From Streptomyces cavernicola (GTDB taxonomy: Bacteria > Actinomycetota > Actinomycetes > Streptomycetales > Streptomycetaceae), in NCBI RefSeq assembly GCF_029968035.1, contig NZ_JASCIQ010000006.1, positions 62,001 through 126,000 of the forward strand: DNA of 64,000 nucleotides. The letters are read 5' to 3'. A program made the position numbers and the translations under genes. Under the pieces are notes generated by a model. The model searched no databases, had not been told where the DNA came from, and worked only from the letters and a program-made list of their open reading frames with translations. The stretch's first letter is position 1. The number at the start of each line of letters is the position of its first letter. Shown piece after piece: positions 16,079 through 23,630 of this stretch.

Positions 16079-17725
16079 TCAGCCCGCCGCGTCCGCCTCC
16101 GCCCCAACTGCATCCGCCTCCACCGCGACCGCCTTCGCCCAGCGGTAGTCCGCCTTGCCGCTGGGCGAGCGCTGGATGCGGTCCGTGACGACCAGCTGGC
16201 GCGGGATCTTGTAGCCGGCGACGTGCGTACGGCAGTGGCTCTGGACGGCGTCCAGGGTCAACTCATCGGCCCCGTCCCGGAGTTGGACCACGGCCGCGAC
16301 ATGATTGCCCCACTTCGGGTCCGGCACGCCCGCCACCAGGGCGTCGTACACGTCCGGGTGCGACTTGAGGGCCTGCTCGACCTCTTCCGGATACACCTTC
16401 TCGCCCCCGGAGTTGATGCACTGCGAGCCGCGGCCGAGGACGGTCACGATGCCCTGCTCGTCCACGGTCGCCATGTCGCCGAGCAGCACCCAGCGCTCGC
16501 CGTCCTTCTGGAAGAACGTCTCGGCGGTCTTCCTCTCGTCGTTGTAGTAGCCGAGCGGCACATGGCCGCGCTGCGCCAGGCGGCCCGGCTCGCCCACGGC
16601 CACCGGCTCGTACGTCGCCGGATCGACCACCCGCGTACGCTCGTTGACCTCCAGGCGGAAGCCCTTCTCGGGCCCGGAGTCGTCGGTGGCCTTGCCGTTG
16701 GAGCCGGACTCGGACGACCCGAAGTTGTTCAGGAGCAGCACGTTCGGCACCAGGGCCTGGAACTCGGCGCGCACCGTCTCCGACATGATCGCCCCGGACG
16801 AGGAGACGCTGAACAGCGACGACATGTCGGTGCCCTTGCAGGGGCCGTTGAGGGCGTCGATGAGCGGCCGCAGCATCGCGTCGCCGACGAGGGAGACGCT
16901 CGACACCTTCTCCTTCTCGATCGTACGGAGCACCTCTTCCGGCACGTACTTGCGGTGGATCGCCACGCGCTGGCCGTAGTTGAACGCGACGAACGAGGTC
17001 AGCGTGGACGTGCCGTGCATCAGCGGGGGAGTGGGGAAGAACGTGAGGCCGCCGCCGCCCGCGGCGACCTTCTCGGCGAGCTCCTCGGGGCGCGTGACCG
17101 GGTCGCCTGCCGGGTCGCCGCCGAACAGGCCCGCGAAGAACAGGTCCTCCTGGCGCCACATCACGCCCTTCGGCATGCCCGTGGTGCCGCCGGTGTAGAT
17201 GATGAACAGGTCGTCGGCGGAGCGCTCCCCGAAGCCCCGCTCGGGCGAGCCGTCCGCCTCGGCCTGCGTGAACTCCACCGCGTCCAGCGCGGGCGCACCG
17301 GCCGGGGGAGTGCCCACCCGGACCAGGTGGCGCAGCTTCTCGGTACGGGGCAGCGCGGCCGCCACCCGCTCGGTGAACTCGGCGTCGAAGACCAGCGCGG
17401 CGAGGTCGGCGTCGCGGTAGAGGTACACCAACTCCTCTTCCACGTAACGGTAGTTGACGTTCACCGGCACGAGCCGCGCCTTGAGGCAGGCGAGCCCCGT
17501 CTGCAGGTACTCCACCCCGTTGTAGAGGTGAAGCCCGAGGTGCTCGCCCGGACGCAGTCCGCTGTCGATCAGATGGTGGGCGAGGCGGTTGGCAGCCGCG
17601 TCGAGTGCGGCGTACGTGAGGCGGCGCTCCGTGCCGGTGCCCGGGTGGTCGACGTACACGAGCGCCTCGCGGTCGGGCACCACGTCGACGACGGACTCGA
17701 ACAGGTCGGCAAGGTTGTACTCCAC
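16079..17725 (-). CDS. Acyl-CoA synthetase (FadD-like)
   Basis: An ANL ligase of 548 residues. It has IIYTGGTTGMPKGVMWR as its P-loop (a Gly replaces the usual Ser, as in many actinobacterial FadD proteins), NNFGSSESGSNG, the hinge LLGDMATVDEQGIVTVLGRGSQCINSGG, and RSPSGKADYRWAK with the catalytic Lys. A GTG at about 17725 is chosen because AGGAGG lies just upstream and the protein then starts EYNLADLFESVVDVVPDREA; an ATG at 17767 would add 14 residues. It diverges from the crotonase operon across a perfect palindrome, so it probably provides the acyl-CoA that the operon degrades. Confidence 0.88.
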   Translation of the reverse strand: MEYNLADLFESVVDVVPDREALVYVDHPGTGTERRLTYAALDAAANRLAHHLIDSGLRPGEHLGLHLYNGVEYLQTGLACLKARLVPVNVNYRYVEEELVYLYRDADLAALVFDAEFTERVAAALPRTEKLRHLVRVGTPPAGAPALDAVEFTQAEADGSPERGFGERSADDLFIIYTGGTTGMPKGVMWRQEDLFFAGLFGGDPAGDPVTRPEELAEKVAAGGGGLTFFPTPPLMHGTSTLTSFVAFNYGQRVAIHRKYVPEEVLRTIEKEKVSSVSLVGDAMLRPLIDALNGPCKGTDMSSLFSVSSSGAIMSETVRAEFQALVPNVLLLNNFGSSESGSNGKATDDSGPEKGFRLEVNERTRVVDPATYEPVAVGEPGRLAQRGHVPLGYYNDERKTAETFFQKDGERWVLLGDMATVDEQGIVTVLGRGSQCINSGGEKVYPEEVEQALKSHPDVYDALVAGVPDPKWGNHVAAVVQLRDGADELTLDAVQSHCRTHVAGYKIPRQLVVTDRIQRSPSGKADYRWAKAVAVEADAVGAEADAAG

Positions 17726-17810
17726 CGCTCCTCCTGACCCCGGAAGGTTTGTTGGCTCGGCCGTCATTAGAGCGTCGCCCGGCACAACTGTGAAGGGGCG
17801 CGACAAGAAA

Positions 17811-17827
17811 TCTGACTGGCTGTCAGA
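17811..17827. promoter_or_regulatory. TetR-like operator TCTGAC-N5-GTCAGA
   Basis: TCTGACTGGCTGTCAGA is a perfect 6-5-6 inverted repeat. It lies midway between the divergent acyl-CoA synthetase and the crotonase-led operon. The form and location fit a TetR-type repressor of acyl-CoA catabolism; the regulator gene is not in the window. Confidence 0.6.
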
Positions 17828-17893
17828 AAGCTATTGAACTGGAACCCCGGCTCCTGCAACCTGTTCCAGGTCTGAGACGGGAGGACCTCAACC

Positions 17894-18703
17894 ATGGGGC
17901 GAACTGGTGGGACGGAACACCTGACCGTGCAGCGTGAGGGCGCCACTCTGGTGCTCACACTGAACCGGCCCGAGGCCAAGAACGCGCTCTCGTTGCCGCT
18001 GCTCGTCGGGCTCTACGACGGCTGGCTGGAGGCCGACGAGGACGACACGATCCGCTCCGTCGTCCTCACCGGCGCGGGCGGCGACTTCTGCGCCGGAATG
18101 GACCTCAAGGCCCTCGCCGGCAAGGGCATGGAGGGCGAGCAGTACCGGGACCGGATGAAGGCCGACCCCGATCTGCACTGGAAGGCGATGCTGCGCCACC
18201 ACCGCCCGCGCAAACCCGTCATTGCCGCCGTCGAGGGCCACTGCGTCGCCGGCGGCACGGAAATCCTTCAGGGCACCGACATCCGCGTCGCCGGCGAGTC
18301 CGCCACCTTCGGCCTGTACGAGGTGAAGCGCGGCCTGTTCCCCATCGGCGGCTCGACCGTACGGTTGCCGCGGCAGATCCCCCGTACGCACGCGCTCGAA
18401 ATGCTGCTCACCGGACGGCCGTACAGCGCCGCCGAGGCCGCCTCGATCGGGCTCGTCGGGCAGGTCGTGCCCGACGGCACCGCACTCGACAAGGCCCTCG
18501 CCATCGCCGAGCAGATCAACGCCTGTGGGCCACTCGCCGTGGAGGCGGTCAAGGCGTCCGTGTACGAGACGGCCGAGATGACCGAGACGGACGGGCTGAA
18601 GGCCGAACTGGAGCGGGGGTGGCCGATCTTCGCCACGGACGACGCGAAGGAGGGAGCGAAGGCGTTCGCGGAGAAGCGAGCCCCTGTCTACCGGCGAGCC
18701 TGA
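17894..18703 (+). CDS. Enoyl-CoA hydratase/isomerase (crotonase family)
   Basis: A 269-residue crotonase-fold protein that acts on an enoyl-CoA thioester. The first oxyanion-hole motif is GGDFCAGMDLKAL and the second is VEGHCVAGGTEI. LTLNRPEAKNALS is the typical N-terminus. The catalytic Glu of classic hydratases (first Glu in the helix after the second motif) is replaced by a variable segment (LQGTDIRVAGESATFGLYEV), with Glu in FGLYEVKRGLF. GGAGG lies upstream of the ATG. It is the first gene of a four-gene operon with a DUF35 protein and two thiolase-fold proteins, probably in side-chain beta-oxidation. Confidence 0.88.
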   Translation: MGRTGGTEHLTVQREGATLVLTLNRPEAKNALSLPLLVGLYDGWLEADEDDTIRSVVLTGAGGDFCAGMDLKALAGKGMEGEQYRDRMKADPDLHWKAMLRHHRPRKPVIAAVEGHCVAGGTEILQGTDIRVAGESATFGLYEVKRGLFPIGGSTVRLPRQIPRTHALEMLLTGRPYSAAEAASIGLVGQVVPDGTALDKALAIAEQINACGPLAVEAVKASVYETAEMTETDGLKAELERGWPIFATDDAKEGAKAFAEKRAPVYRRA

Positions 18704-18724
18704 CGACCAAGGAGTCCACGTCCT

Positions 18725-19678
18725 ATGCCTGAAGTACTGAAAGCCCCCCTCATCGTCGAGTTCCCCTTCACCCGGTCCCTCGGGCCCGTCCAGAGCGCCT
18801 TCCTCACGGGGCTGCGCGAGCGGACCGTGCTCGGGGTGAAGACCGGTGACGGCAAGGTCCTCGTCCCGCCCGTCGAGTACGACCCGGTGACCGCCGAGGA
18901 GATACGCGACCTCGTCGAGGTCGGCGCCACCGGCACCGTCACCACCTGGGCCTGGAACCACGAACCGCGCCCCGGACAGCCCCTCGACACCCCCTTCGCC
19001 TGGGTGCTCGTCACCCTCGACGGCGCCGACACCGCCCTCCTGCACGCCCTCGACGTCGACGGGCCCGAGGCCGTGCACACCGGCATGCGTGTGCGGATCC
19101 GCTGGGCCGCCGAACGCGTCGGCGCCATCACGGACATCGCCTGCTTCGAACCGCACGAAAGCGCGGAGGAGGCCCAACTCAAGCCGTACGACGGGGAGTT
19201 CGAGGACGCCGTCACCGGCATCGTCGCCCCCGCCCGGCTCGACTACACGTACGCGCCCGGCCGTGCGCAGACCGGGTACATCAACGCGCTCGCCGAGCAG
19301 CGGGCCGTCGGCGAGCGCTGCCCGTCCTGCCGCAAGGTGTACGTGCCGCCGCGCGGCGCCTGCCCCACCTGCGGCGTCGCCACCGACGAACAGGTCGAGG
19401 TCGGCCCTGCGGGCACCGTCACCACGTACTGCATCGTCAACATCAAGGCAAAGAACACCGAGAACGCAGCCATCGAAGTGCCGTACGTCTACGCCCACAT
19501 CGCGCTCGACGGCGCCGACCTCGCCCTGCACGGGCGCATCGCGGGCATCCCGTACGACCAGGTGCGGATGGGGCTCAGGGTCGAACCGGTGTGGCGCGAG
19601 GGCGGGCGCTACCCCGACCACTACCGGCCCACGGGCGAACCCGACGCCGACTACGAGACGTACAAGGAGATGGTCTAG
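18725..19678 (+). CDS. Tandem DUF35 / OB-fold acyl-CoA-associated protein
   Basis: A 317-residue protein built from two DUF35-type OB-fold modules. The second carries a rubredoxin-like zinc ribbon, CPSCRKVYVPPRGACPTCG (about residues 199-217), then GPAGTVTTYCIVN. The first module is preceded by an N-terminal strand EFPFTRSLGP and lacks the Cys residues. DUF35 proteins bind CoA esters and partner thiolase-fold enzymes; in the actinobacterial Ltp2-ChsH2 complex a DUF35 domain is needed for side-chain aldolase activity. The next two genes encode such thiolase-fold proteins without gaps, so a complex with one or both is likely. GGAG is 10 nt upstream of the ATG. Confidence 0.8.
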   Translation: MPEVLKAPLIVEFPFTRSLGPVQSAFLTGLRERTVLGVKTGDGKVLVPPVEYDPVTAEEIRDLVEVGATGTVTTWAWNHEPRPGQPLDTPFAWVLVTLDGADTALLHALDVDGPEAVHTGMRVRIRWAAERVGAITDIACFEPHESAEEAQLKPYDGEFEDAVTGIVAPARLDYTYAPGRAQTGYINALAEQRAVGERCPSCRKVYVPPRGACPTCGVATDEQVEVGPAGTVTTYCIVNIKAKNTENAAIEVPYVYAHIALDGADLALHGRIAGIPYDQVRMGLRVEPVWREGGRYPDHYRPTGEPDADYETYKEMV

Positions 19679-20746
19679 ATGGCCGCCGCCGGACCCCTGC
19701 GGGACGTCGCGATCGTCGCCTTCGGGCAGAGCGACCACGTCCGCACCAGCGACGAGCACTCCGAGGTGGAGATGCTCATGCCCGTCCTGCACCAGGTCCT
19801 GAAACAGACCGGCCTGAAGACCAGCGACATCGGGTTCACCTGCTCCGGCTCCTCCGACTACCTCGCGGGCCGCGCCTTCTCCTTCACCATGGCCCTCGAC
19901 GGCGTCGGCGCCTGGCCGCCGATCTCCGAGTCCCATGTGGAGATGGACGGCGCCTGGGCGCTCTACGAGGCCTGGGTGAAGATCCTCACCGGCGAGGTCG
20001 ACACCGCCCTCGTCTACGCGTACGGCAAATCCTCGCCCGGCTCCGTACGCGACGTCCTCACCCGCCAGTTGGACCCGTACTACGTCGCCCCGCTGTGGCC
20101 CGACTCCGTCGCCCTCGCCGCGCTGCAGGCACAGGCCCTGATCGACGCGGGGGAGACGGACGAGGCCGCGCTGGCCGGAGTCGCCGCCCGCAGCCGCGAG
20201 TCGGCCCTCGCCAACGCCCGTGCCCAGGTGCGGGGTTCGCGTGCCCAGGGCGACTATCTCGTACGGCCGCTGCGCACCGGGGACGCGCCGCCCGTGTCCG
20301 ACGGCGCGGCAGCCGTGATCCTCGCCGCCGGGGACCGGGCGCGTGAGCTGTGCGAGCGGCCCGCCTGGATCCGGGGCATGGACCACCGCATCGAGGCGCA
20401 CTCGCTCGGCGTGCGCGACCTCACCGACTCGCCGTCGACCCGGCTCGCCGCCGAGAAGGCCGGAGCGTTCCAACGGCCCGTCGACACCGCCGAGTTGCAC
20501 GCACCGTTCACCTCGCAGGAGGTCGTCCTGCGCAAGGCGCTGGGGTTGGGGGACGAGGTGGCGGTGAACCCCTCGGGTGGTGCCCTCGCCGCCAACCCCG
20601 TGATGGCCGCCGGGCTCGTCCGGCTCGGCGAGGCCGCCGCCCGCATCCACCGCGGCGACTCCGACCGCGCCCTCGCCCACGCCACGTCCGGGCCGTGCCT
20701 GCAACAGAACCTGGTCGCCGTACTCGAAGGGGAAGCCCGTGGCTAA
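19679..20746 (+). CDS. Thiolase-fold protein (lipid-transfer/Ltp2-like), first copy
   Basis: A 355-residue thiolase-superfamily protein that follows the DUF35 gene without a gap. The site of the usual nucleophilic Cys is occupied by ESHVEMDGAWALYEA, and the usual NxxGGxxxxGHP motif is NPSGGALAANPVMAAG, so both catalytic Cys and His of a true thiolase are absent. That pattern is known for Ltp-type proteins, some of which are retro-aldolases on steroid side-chain CoA esters. Ser/Asp-rich SDGAAAVILA marks the central domain. It probably works with the DUF35 partner. A non-catalytic role is possible. Confidence 0.8.
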   Translation: MAAAGPLRDVAIVAFGQSDHVRTSDEHSEVEMLMPVLHQVLKQTGLKTSDIGFTCSGSSDYLAGRAFSFTMALDGVGAWPPISESHVEMDGAWALYEAWVKILTGEVDTALVYAYGKSSPGSVRDVLTRQLDPYYVAPLWPDSVALAALQAQALIDAGETDEAALAGVAARSRESALANARAQVRGSRAQGDYLVRPLRTGDAPPVSDGAAAVILAAGDRARELCERPAWIRGMDHRIEAHSLGVRDLTDSPSTRLAAEKAGAFQRPVDTAELHAPFTSQEVVLRKALGLGDEVAVNPSGGALAANPVMAAGLVRLGEAAARIHRGDSDRALAHATSGPCLQQNLVAVLEGEARG

Positions 20747-21905
20747 AGAACCCGTGGCCGTCGTCGGCGTCGGCCAGACCAAGCACGTCGCGTCCCGCAA
20801 GGACGTCTCCATCGCCGGACTCGTCCGCGAGGCCGCCCAACGGGCCCTGGGCGACGCCGAGTTGACGTGGGCCGACATCGACGCCGTCGTCATCGGCAAG
20901 GCGCCCGACTTCTTCGAGGGCGTCATGATGCCGGAGCTGTACCTTGCCGACGCGCTCGGCGCCGTGGGCAAACCCATGCTCCGGGTGCACACCGCGGGCT
21001 CCGTCGGCGGCTCCACCGCCCTGGTCGCCGCCAACCTCGTCGCCGCGCGTGTGCACGGCACCGTCCTCACCCTGGCCTTCGAGAAGCAGTCCGAGTCCAA
21101 CGCCATGTGGGGCCTCTCGCTGCCCGTGCCGTTCCAGCAGCCGCTGCTCGCCGGTGCGGGCGGCTTCTTCGCCCCGCACGTGCGCGCGTACATGCGACGC
21201 ACCGGAGCCCCCGACACGGTCGGCTCCGTCGTCGCGTACAAGGACCGCCGCAACGCACTGAAGAACCCGTACGCGCACCTCCACGAGCAGGACATCACCC
21301 TGGAGAAGGTGCAGGCGTCCCCGATGCTGTGGGACCCGATCCGGTACTCGGAGACCTGCCCGTCGTCGGACGGGGCGTGCGCGATGATCCTCACCGACCG
21401 TGCGGGCGCGGCCCGTTCACCCCGGCCGCCCGCCTGGATGCACGGCGGCGCGATGCGCAGCGAACCCACCATGTTCGCCGGCAAGGACTTCGTCTCCCCT
21501 CAGGCGGGCAAGGACTGCGCCGCCGACGTCTACCGCCAGGCCGGCATCACCGACCCGCGCCGCGAGATCGACGCCGTCGAGATGTACGTGCCGTTCTCCT
21601 GGTACGAGCCGATGTGGCTGGAGAACCTCGGCTTCGCCGCCGAGGGCGAGGGCTGGAAGCTCACCGAGTCCGGAGTCACGGAACTCGACGGCGACCTCCC
21701 GGTCAACATGTCCGGCGGCGTCCTCTCCACCAACCCCATCGGCGCGTCCGGCATGATCCGCTTCGCCGAGGCGGCGTTGCAGGTACGCGGCCAGGCCGGC
21801 GAGCACCAGGTCGACGGGGCCCGCAAGGCGCTCGGGCACGCGTACGGGGGCGGGGCGCAGTTCTTCGCCATGTGGCTGGTGGGGGCGGAGCCGCCGAGCA
21901 GTTGA
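20739..21905 (+). CDS. Thiolase-fold protein (lipid-transfer/acetyl-CoA acetyltransferase-like), second copy
   Basis: A 388-residue thiolase-fold protein overlapping the previous gene by 8 bp, so translation is probably coupled. The nucleophile position reads HTAGSVGGSTALVAANLV (no Cys), and the C-terminal loop NMSGGVLSTNPIGASGMIRFAEA lacks the GHP His. The end, HAYGGGAQFFAMW, matches the conserved final motif of SCP2-like thiolases. Like its neighbour it looks like an Ltp-type, non-classical member. Two consecutive Cys-less copies next to a DUF35 protein suggest a heteromeric complex. Confidence 0.82.
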   Translation: MAKEPVAVVGVGQTKHVASRKDVSIAGLVREAAQRALGDAELTWADIDAVVIGKAPDFFEGVMMPELYLADALGAVGKPMLRVHTAGSVGGSTALVAANLVAARVHGTVLTLAFEKQSESNAMWGLSLPVPFQQPLLAGAGGFFAPHVRAYMRRTGAPDTVGSVVAYKDRRNALKNPYAHLHEQDITLEKVQASPMLWDPIRYSETCPSSDGACAMILTDRAGAARSPRPPAWMHGGAMRSEPTMFAGKDFVSPQAGKDCAADVYRQAGITDPRREIDAVEMYVPFSWYEPMWLENLGFAAEGEGWKLTESGVTELDGDLPVNMSGGVLSTNPIGASGMIRFAEAALQVRGQAGEHQVDGARKALGHAYGGGAQFFAMWLVGAEPPSS

Positions 21906-22043
21906 GCGGGCTGCTCGGCGCGGGGCGGCTCAGGGGCCCCTTCCATGTCCTCCTCTGTCCTCCTTCCGTGGCCTGTGCGGCGACCGTGCCGCTCGCTAGG
22001 CTGGCCCGCAGACCGAACGGGCAGTACCGGGAGGAGTACGGAC

Positions 22044-22286
22044 GTGGCCGAGAGCACCACCGCCGAGGAGACCTTTGCGGGTTGGCAGAAGCCCGAACTC
22101 GATCTGAGCGATGCCGCGTGGCAGTCCAGCAGTCGGGGGCGTGGGGATGTGCAGATCGCGTTCGTGGAGGGGTTCATCGCGATGCGCAACGCTGGCAGTC
22201 CGGACAGCCCGTCCCTGATCTTCTCCCCGGCGGAGTGGCGGGCGTTCGTGCTGGGGGCGCGGGCGGGGGAGTTCGACCTGACGTAG
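22044..22286 (+). CDS. DUF397 protein
   Basis: A small protein of 80 residues with the DUF397 pattern: WQKPELDLSDAAWQSSSRG, VQIAFVEGFIAMRN and LIFSPAEWRAFVLGARAGEF. These proteins are abundant in Streptomyces. They usually sit beside an XRE-family (WhiJ-type) DNA-binding protein, which some of them antagonise. No such partner is adjacent here, so this copy is an orphan. The GTG start at 22044 follows GGAGGAG with a 7-nt spacer; TAGGCT near 21995 is a plausible -10 box. Confidence 0.85.
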   Translation: MAESTTAEETFAGWQKPELDLSDAAWQSSSRGRGDVQIAFVEGFIAMRNAGSPDSPSLIFSPAEWRAFVLGARAGEFDLT

Positions 22287-22562
22287 CGCTCGGGGCTGCG
22301 CCCCGGGCCCCGGTTGTCGTTTGGCTGCCGCGTCGTCGTGGCTGGTCGCGCCCCGCGGCGGAGCCGCTGATGTCACAGCCCCGCGCCCCTGAAAAACCAG
22401 CCCCTCCGGCGTTTGAGGAGCGGGGGTTCCGGGGGCTGGCCCCCGAAATGGGGTCCGGGGCGGAGCCCCGTGGTGGGGTCCGGGGCGGCAGCCCCGGGGA
22501 GCGGGGGTCTGGGGGCGCAGCCCCCGGAGCCGTCCGCCAGGACTTTCGGGAAGGGGCGGGGT
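22287..22562. repeat. GC-rich intergenic repeats after DUF397 gene
   Basis: No gene is visible. The segment contains CGCCCCGCGGCGGAGCCGC and ACCAGCCCCTCCGGCGTTTG, then several GGGGNCGGGGCGGCAGCCCCG units. It ends ACTTTCGGGAAGGGGCGGGG, the right border of the block type found at 7546-7728. The left border is not recognisable here. Confidence 0.5.
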
Positions 22563-22577
22563 GAGGGAAGAATCCGC

Positions 22578-23621
22578 CTAGTTGACGACGTCCTGCGGGG
22601 GCTCGCCCGCCAAGAACCCCGCCACGTTCCGCGCCGCCGCGAGGGAGATGCGGACGACCGTCTCCCGCGTCACACCCCCGACATGCGGGGACAGCACGAC
22701 ATTCGGCGCGCGCAGCAGCCGTAGCGAGGCCGGCGGGGGCTCAGGGTCGAAGACGTCGAGGCCCGCCCCCGCCACCGCCCCCGACTCCAACGCGTCCGCC
22801 AACGCCGCCTGGTCGATCAGGGCGCCCCGCGCCGTGTTCACCACGAACGCCGTCCGCTTGAGCAGGGCGAGGCGCTCGCGGGACAGCAAGTGACGGGTCG
22901 CCTCGGTGAGCGGCGCGTGCAGGCTCACGTAGTCCGACGTGCGCAGCAGCTCGTCCAGCGGCACCCGGCGCGCGCCAAGGCGCTGCTCGACCTCCGGCGC
23001 GGCGCGGCGGCGGCCCGCGTACACCACGTCCATCGCGAACGCCCGCCCCCTGAACGCCACTTCCTGCCCGATCTGCCCGAGCCCGACGATGCCGAGGGTC
23101 TTCCCGGACAGCTCGGTGAGCGACGGCTTGAGGCGGGGCAGCGCCCAGTCGGCCTCCACCAGGGCGGTGTGCGCGGGCACCAACTGCTTCGCGAGGGCCA
23201 GCATCAGGGCGAAGGTCTGCTCGGCGACGTTCTGCTGCTCCGCGCCGCTCGAACCGATCGTGCACACCGGTACGCCACGGCTGCGCGCCGCGTCGACGTC
23301 CACGTAGTCGAAGCCGTGGCTCGCGCACTGCACCAGCCTCAACTCCGGTGCGGAGGCGAGGTGTTCGGCCGTCACAGGGGAGAGCGCCGTGATCACCGCT
23401 CGGGCCGTGCGCAGCGCCTGAAGGTCCTCGTCGACGGACTCCACGACCGTGACCCGCGCCGGGGCGGGCAGCAGCTTCGCGAACCCGGCCCCGGCCGCGC
23501 GCCCGCCGACGTGCGGCGGGACGACGGCCAGGACGTGCCGCTCGTCGCGGGCTTCCGTGGCGGCATCGGCCATGCCGTCCCTCATGCCGTCCTTCATGCC
23601 GTCCCTCATGCGGTCCCTCAT
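22578..23621 (-). CDS. D-isomer-specific 2-hydroxyacid dehydrogenase
   Basis: A 347-residue NAD-dependent dehydrogenase interconverting a 2-keto acid and a D-2-hydroxy acid. The Rossmann loop is TLGIVGLGQIGQEVAFRGRA. The catalytic residues are visible: Arg in VNTARGALID, Glu in DVFDPEPPP and His in LSPHVGGVT. The start is unusual. The ATG at 23621 overlaps the upstream gene's stop (ATGA) and is followed by four more in-frame ATGs, at 23609, 23597, 23585 and 23573, produced by a 12-bp tandem repeat encoding MRDG. The conserved protein begins after the fifth. It is coupled to an FMN alpha-hydroxyacid oxidase, so the pair may interconvert one hydroxy/keto acid. Confidence 0.88.
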   Translation of the reverse strand: MRDRMRDGMKDGMRDGMADAATEARDERHVLAVVPPHVGGRAAGAGFAKLLPAPARVTVVESVDEDLQALRTARAVITALSPVTAEHLASAPELRLVQCASHGFDYVDVDAARSRGVPVCTIGSSGAEQQNVAEQTFALMLALAKQLVPAHTALVEADWALPRLKPSLTELSGKTLGIVGLGQIGQEVAFRGRAFAMDVVYAGRRRAAPEVEQRLGARRVPLDELLRTSDYVSLHAPLTEATRHLLSRERLALLKRTAFVVNTARGALIDQAALADALESGAVAGAGLDVFDPEPPPASLRLLRAPNVVLSPHVGGVTRETVVRISLAAARNVAGFLAGEPPQDVVN

Positions 23622-23630
23622 GCCGTCCCC
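23571..23630. repeat. 12-bp tandem repeat carrying five in-frame start codons
   Basis: Five copies of a 12-bp unit (plus strand CATGCCGTCCCT with small changes) run from 23571 to 23630. On the coding strand each supplies ATG and reads Met-Arg-Asp-Gly or close to it. The array lies exactly where the hydroxyacid oxidase gene stops and the dehydrogenase gene starts. Confidence 0.85.

Noticed and set aside
16223..17737. 504-codon plus-strand frame opposite the third acyl-CoA synthetase
   Set aside because: Shadow frame rich in Arg, Val and His; the minus strand carries all ligase motifs.
17888..21484. 1198-codon open frame on the minus strand across the crotonase-DUF35-thiolase operon
   Set aside because: It is antisense to four strong families, has no conserved motif of its own and is Arg/Gly/Asp-rich in the way shadow frames of GC-rich genes are.
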